Made by a program: the position numbers and the translations under genes
Notes under the pieces: generated by a model
The model's database searches: none
Told to the model about the DNA's origin: nothing
The model's input: the letters and a program-made list of their open reading frames with translations, nothing else
Source of the DNA: Photorhabdus noenieputensis
GTDB lineage: Bacteria > Pseudomonadota > Gammaproteobacteria > Enterobacterales > Enterobacteriaceae
DNA length: 64,000 nt
Assembly: GCF_018448935.1 (NCBI RefSeq)
Contig: NZ_RCWC01000033.1
Location: 1-64,000, forward strand
Direction: 5' to 3'
Shown here: one piece after another, positions 61,160 through 64,000 of the stretch
Position numbering within the stretch: position 1 is the first letter of the stretch
Layout: each line of letters starts with the position of its first letter

Positions 61160-61195
61160 AAAGTACCATCTACCTATATGGTTAGATGGTACTTT
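61160..61195 (+). terminator. Terminator of the dnd operon
   Basis: AAAGTACCATCTA and TAGATGGTACTTT form a perfect 13-bp stem with a 10-base loop, 13 bases after the dndE stop, followed by ATTG. Confidence 0.85.
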
Positions 61196-61504
61196 ATTGC
61201 AACTTAATAATGTTTTGATATTGTTTTCAACTACAGCATTACAGTTTAAATAATCAAAAAAATCATTCAAAAGTTATTATAAACCCTATGTTTTCCAAAG
61301 AAAGAGTACTAATGACAGGATTTAATGATATGTTTTTACTAGATGAAATAATGGGTTAAATATCTATATAAAGAATCACTATCATAATTTTTATAGTTAT
61401 GCTGACTAATATTTAATTAGCGAAAGATATTTATCTGAAAAGATAACTAATAAAAAGTTGACCGGAGTTTTATAAATAAATGTACCTAATATTATTACAA
61501 TTTT
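61196..61504. other. AT-rich gap after dndE
   Basis: No gene seen. Sequence of about 300 bases is highly AT-rich with no long frame. Confidence 0.5.
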
Positions 61505-62123
61505 GCCAGTCCATATTTTGCCCTGGAAAAGGTGAGGCAACCACCATAAACTGACGGACGCCCTGTTGTAACTGCCAGAGATATTTTCGTTGATGATTGA
61601 GAGTCACTGTTTCGTGCAGAATTAACTATAGTAATTCGATTTTATTCATCCACGGAGAATAAACTGGTTGGTAAGGCAATGTGAACTTCGGGTTTTTTGT
61701 CAGCCATAACTGGACCTAATGATTTTTGTGAATAGTAAAATTATCGGCTATCTGGGTTATTGTTTTCGCTCGGCGGTAAGTCCGGCGTGGCTATCCATTT
61801 CTGTTGCCCTTTTACCTGCCAGTCAGCACCGATTTTGGAGTTCAGGTCGATGTCCACTTTGTCTTCGTAAAAAACCGGATGTTGGGCGTTGCACTGGCTC
61901 AGTATCTGATTTATCGCGGTTCTTTTATCGGGTCACGCAAGTGTAGTGTCGGAGCTGTTCTCTGCCAGACCAGCGATGAACCTGACAACTCTTTTCGCAA
62001 GGTTCTCGGATGAAGTGCGAGCCGGAATAATAGATGATTAATCATGAGGTCATGATTTCTGTGCTCCAGCGGGCTTTGCATCATTCGTCGTTCATCACAG
62101 AGTATAGGTGCTATGATTGACAT
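61505..62123 (-). mobile_element. Degenerate IS630-type transposase gene
   Basis: On the minus strand MSIIAPILCDERRMMQSPLEHRNH is the N-terminus of IS630-family transposases; further on, PVFYEDKVDIDLNSKIGADWQVKGQQK is the catalytic DDE core start and YSPWMNKIE the end motif before the last Glu. These are spread over different frames with many stops, so it is a dead copy. Terminal repeats were not found. Confidence 0.8.
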
Positions 62124-62430
62124 AATTCAGTCCGGTTGGGTAGATTTTTTCTTTTCAGTGATTGAGCAAGATCACTAAAACCGGATTGAGTTCCCTTAAC
62201 TGATCTACTATTTGGCACAGCTCTTTAGTGTAGGAACTGACTAGCACCTGCTAACTCTTGATATAGGGATTGAATATGTAAATAATATTGTACATAATCG
62301 CTAGTAAAAATCTGGTTAAGCCTACTGATCAAGAGCGATTACAGGTTAGAGATATTATGTTTCAACTAAATTATAGGCTTTAGGAACTAAGATTTTGTAC
62401 GTAATTGATTATTTTAAATGAGCGTACCTT
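62124..62430. other. Gap before the DUF262 gene
   Basis: No gene recognised. The upstream part is likely IS630 flank; the last 100 bases, AT-rich, probably hold the promoter of the next operon. Confidence 0.5.
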
Positions 62431-63612
62431 ATGAAAATAGAAGATAGAAAGGATAAAGTAATAAATTTATATAATGATATAAACTCGGGCGAGATTAATA
62501 CACGTCCGGATTTTCAGCGAGGGGAGGTATGGTCTTCTGCTAAGAAAAAAATGCTTATTGATACCATTTTAAGAAAGTGGCCAATTCCCCCAATACATTT
62601 AGTTAAGATTGATGATGCGACTTTTGAAGTTCTTGATGGGCAACAGAGGTTAACTGCTATAAGAGATTTTATTGATAATAAGTTTTCTATAGATGGGAAT
62701 ATTCAGCCCTTAGACGATGAAATACAAGTATTACATGGTAAAAAGTATAAGCAATTAAATGAAGATATAAAAAGAGAGTTCAACACTTATCGTTTTATTA
62801 TCTATGAAATGATGGATTACACTGCGGGAGAGCCTGGTGAAATATTTCATAGATTAAATCAATCAGTAAAACTTACTTCGTCTGAGCAACGTAATTCTCT
62901 TTATGGTGAGTTACGTAGCCAAACTGCCGACTTTGTTAATTTGATGTTGTCGCAGGGAGTGAATAAGGATCTCCTTGGATTTACTAATTCAAGGTTAGCC
63001 TATAATGACTTAATTGCTAAGGTTGGTTATCTATTGGAACAGGAGTCTTTACGCTCTACATTAAATGATAAGATACTAAATTATAGATTCAGAGATGAGT
63101 CAGGCTTTGACGAAAATGTGATTGATAAATTAAAATTTTCAATTTCTATTCTTGCTGAAATAAGAAAAGAGCTAGATTATAATAATTTTGAGATCAATCT
63201 AACGAAAGCATCTTCCCTTAACTGGATTTATTTGATTTCAGATAAGAAAGACCGCTTGATTTGGTGTAAAGATGATTTGTTTAGAGCGTTTTTTAATCTA
63301 GAAAGGGCTAAAAATGCAGTAAAAAATAATGAACCAATTCCATTAGAAATCAATGTTTTTTTTAATTCTAAAGAAAATAACTTAAAAGAACTTTTGTTGA
63401 TTTATATAGAAAGGTCTTCATCAAGAGTTATGACTACGGCATCGATACTTATCAGGGATATAATTATTAGTTTTTCGCTGTTTAAATCCAAAATAGACAT
63501 ATTTGATGCTGATGAGAGAGAGGATCTTCAGCAACTTTCTGATAAAATAAATGCAGTAGAGTTTGATGTTAAAGAATTCATTGAGAATCTTTCTGATAAA
63601 TGGAAGGTGTAG
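62431..63612 (+). CDS. DUF262 domain protein (GmrS/SspE-like NTPase fold)
   Basis: 393 residues. N-terminal DUF262 with RPDFQRGEVWS (about 25-35), the central DGQQRLTAIRDF motif (69-80) and FHRLNQSVKLTSSEQRNSLYG (about 134-154). The rest (about 170-393) is helical and I see no DUF1524 HNH nuclease (no H-N-H motif), unlike SspE or GmrD fusions. In SspE and GmrSD the DUF262 domain senses modified DNA with its NTPase. One base separates it from an AAA-type ATPase, so the pair forms one unit. Likely defence; the target and the partner nuclease are unknown. Confidence 0.8.
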   Translation: MKIEDRKDKVINLYNDINSGEINTRPDFQRGEVWSSAKKKMLIDTILRKWPIPPIHLVKIDDATFEVLDGQQRLTAIRDFIDNKFSIDGNIQPLDDEIQVLHGKKYKQLNEDIKREFNTYRFIIYEMMDYTAGEPGEIFHRLNQSVKLTSSEQRNSLYGELRSQTADFVNLMLSQGVNKDLLGFTNSRLAYNDLIAKVGYLLEQESLRSTLNDKILNYRFRDESGFDENVIDKLKFSISILAEIRKELDYNNFEINLTKASSLNWIYLISDKKDRLIWCKDDLFRAFFNLERAKNAVKNNEPIPLEINVFFNSKENNLKELLLIYIERSSSRVMTTASILIRDIIISFSLFKSKIDIFDADEREDLQQLSDKINAVEFDVKEFIENLSDKWKV

Positions 63613-63613
63613 A

Positions 63614-64000
63614 ATGCGCAGTGCTAAAGTGAATGATATTTGGCGTCATGTTAGTGAAATCGAAAAGTATAAAACTAGAATAGTAAATATAGCTATAAGT
63701 AATTTATCAGGTTTTGAAGATATTAATATAACGCCTCAAAGTGCTATAACCGCTATTTGTGGAAAAAATGGTGTTGGTAAAACGACTCTACTAAAATTCA
63801 TTTATAATGCGATAAAAAATCAGAAAAAATATCTACCAGAGGATAGATTTGGTAACTATGATTTTATTATAAATTTAAATTATAATAATAATTATATAAC
63901 ATTAACTGAGAAAAGCGAACATAAATTAGATAATGTTTATTATTTAGAACCGAGTCAAGAATGTTCTAGAATATTAGAATATATCAGGAAAACCCGTAAT
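63614..64000 (+). CDS. AAA/SMC-type ATPase, cut by the window edge
   Basis: 129 codons read from the ATG at 63614 to the last base, with no stop. N-terminal LSGFEDINITPQSAITAICGKNGVGKTTLLKFIYN contains the P-loop GKNGVGKT (about 52-59), typical of RecF/SMC-like ATPases in defence operons (OLD-, Septu-like). The start is two bases after the DUF262 stop, so they are cotranscribed. What follows outside the window (TOPRIM or HNH partner) would settle the class. Confidence 0.75.
   Translation, partial: MRSAKVNDIWRHVSEIEKYKTRIVNIAISNLSGFEDINITPQSAITAICGKNGVGKTTLLKFIYNAIKNQKKYLPEDRFGNYDFIINLNYNNNYITLTEKSEHKLDNVYYLEPSQECSRILEYIRKTRN

Overview
The window looks like a chromosomal segment of an entomopathogenic gammaproteobacterium of the Photorhabdus/Xenorhabdus type (Morganellaceae, Enterobacterales). 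The housekeeping proteins (IclR, LysC, Pgi, UbiC, UbiA, PlsB, DgkA, LexA, Zur, DusA, QorA, DnaB, Alr, TyrB, UvrA, Ssb) are close to their E. coli counterparts and lie in nearly the same order as in E. coli. The DNA is AT-rich, four full ERIC (127-bp type) repeats are scattered between genes, and accessory genes of several kinds are inserted between the conserved blocks. The genus is an inference from gene content, not a proven assignment.

Layout. 1-2315: a secreted-looking three-repeat beta-trefoil-like protein and iclR. 3192-12289: an M28 peptidase followed by a one-strand gene group (5356-12289) that I read as a candidate azoxy (N-N bond) natural product cluster: alpha/beta hydrolase, tiny membrane protein, ferritin-like diiron protein, acyl-CoA-dehydrogenase-like flavoprotein, a fused aminotransferase/acyl-ACP reductase, and an aminoacyl-tRNA-dependent transferase of the LPG-synthase/DUF2156 type. 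This matches the logic of valanimycin biosynthesis (VlmO, VlmB, VlmH, VlmA), with the amine made from a fatty acyl-ACP instead of from valine. 12446-21884: conserved block lysC, pgi, ubiCA, plsB, dgkA, lexA (two SOS boxes), zur. 22104-27462: accessory block with a DUF1266 protein, a Tat-type alpha-hydroxy-acid oxidase, an orphan tail fibre plus assembly protein, a VOC protein and a beheaded NadS-type antitoxin, ending at dusA, a known integration target. 29531-30947: a GNAT plus ASCH pair. 31154-36088: qorA, dnaB, alr, tyrB.

36089-39969 holds a Fur-box-like site, a decayed colicin E3/cloacin-type immunity gene, an intact hicAB module with palindromic candidate operators, and the pseudouridine catabolism pair psuK-psuG. 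uvrA and ssb diverge around one SOS box. 43853-51004 is a carotenoid operon read as oxygenase, crtE, type 2 idi, crtY, crtI, crtB: it should make beta-carotene, and its first gene is a carotenoid cleavage oxygenase with all four iron-binding histidines, so an apocarotenoid or retinal is a plausible end product. crtX and crtZ are absent. 51489-55564 holds two copies of a small unknown protein (one broken by a nonsense codon) on either side of the formaldehyde detoxification genes frmA and frmB.

56081-61146 is a complete dndBCDE phosphorothioate DNA modification operon with the TACG-N10-CGTA palindrome in front of dndB and a strong terminator behind dndE. After a dead IS630 copy, the window ends in a DUF262 protein (intact) coupled to a P-loop ATPase (cut by the window edge), a likely defence operon that may act together with, or independently of, the phosphorothioate mark. 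No CRISPR array, rRNA or tRNA gene was recognised.
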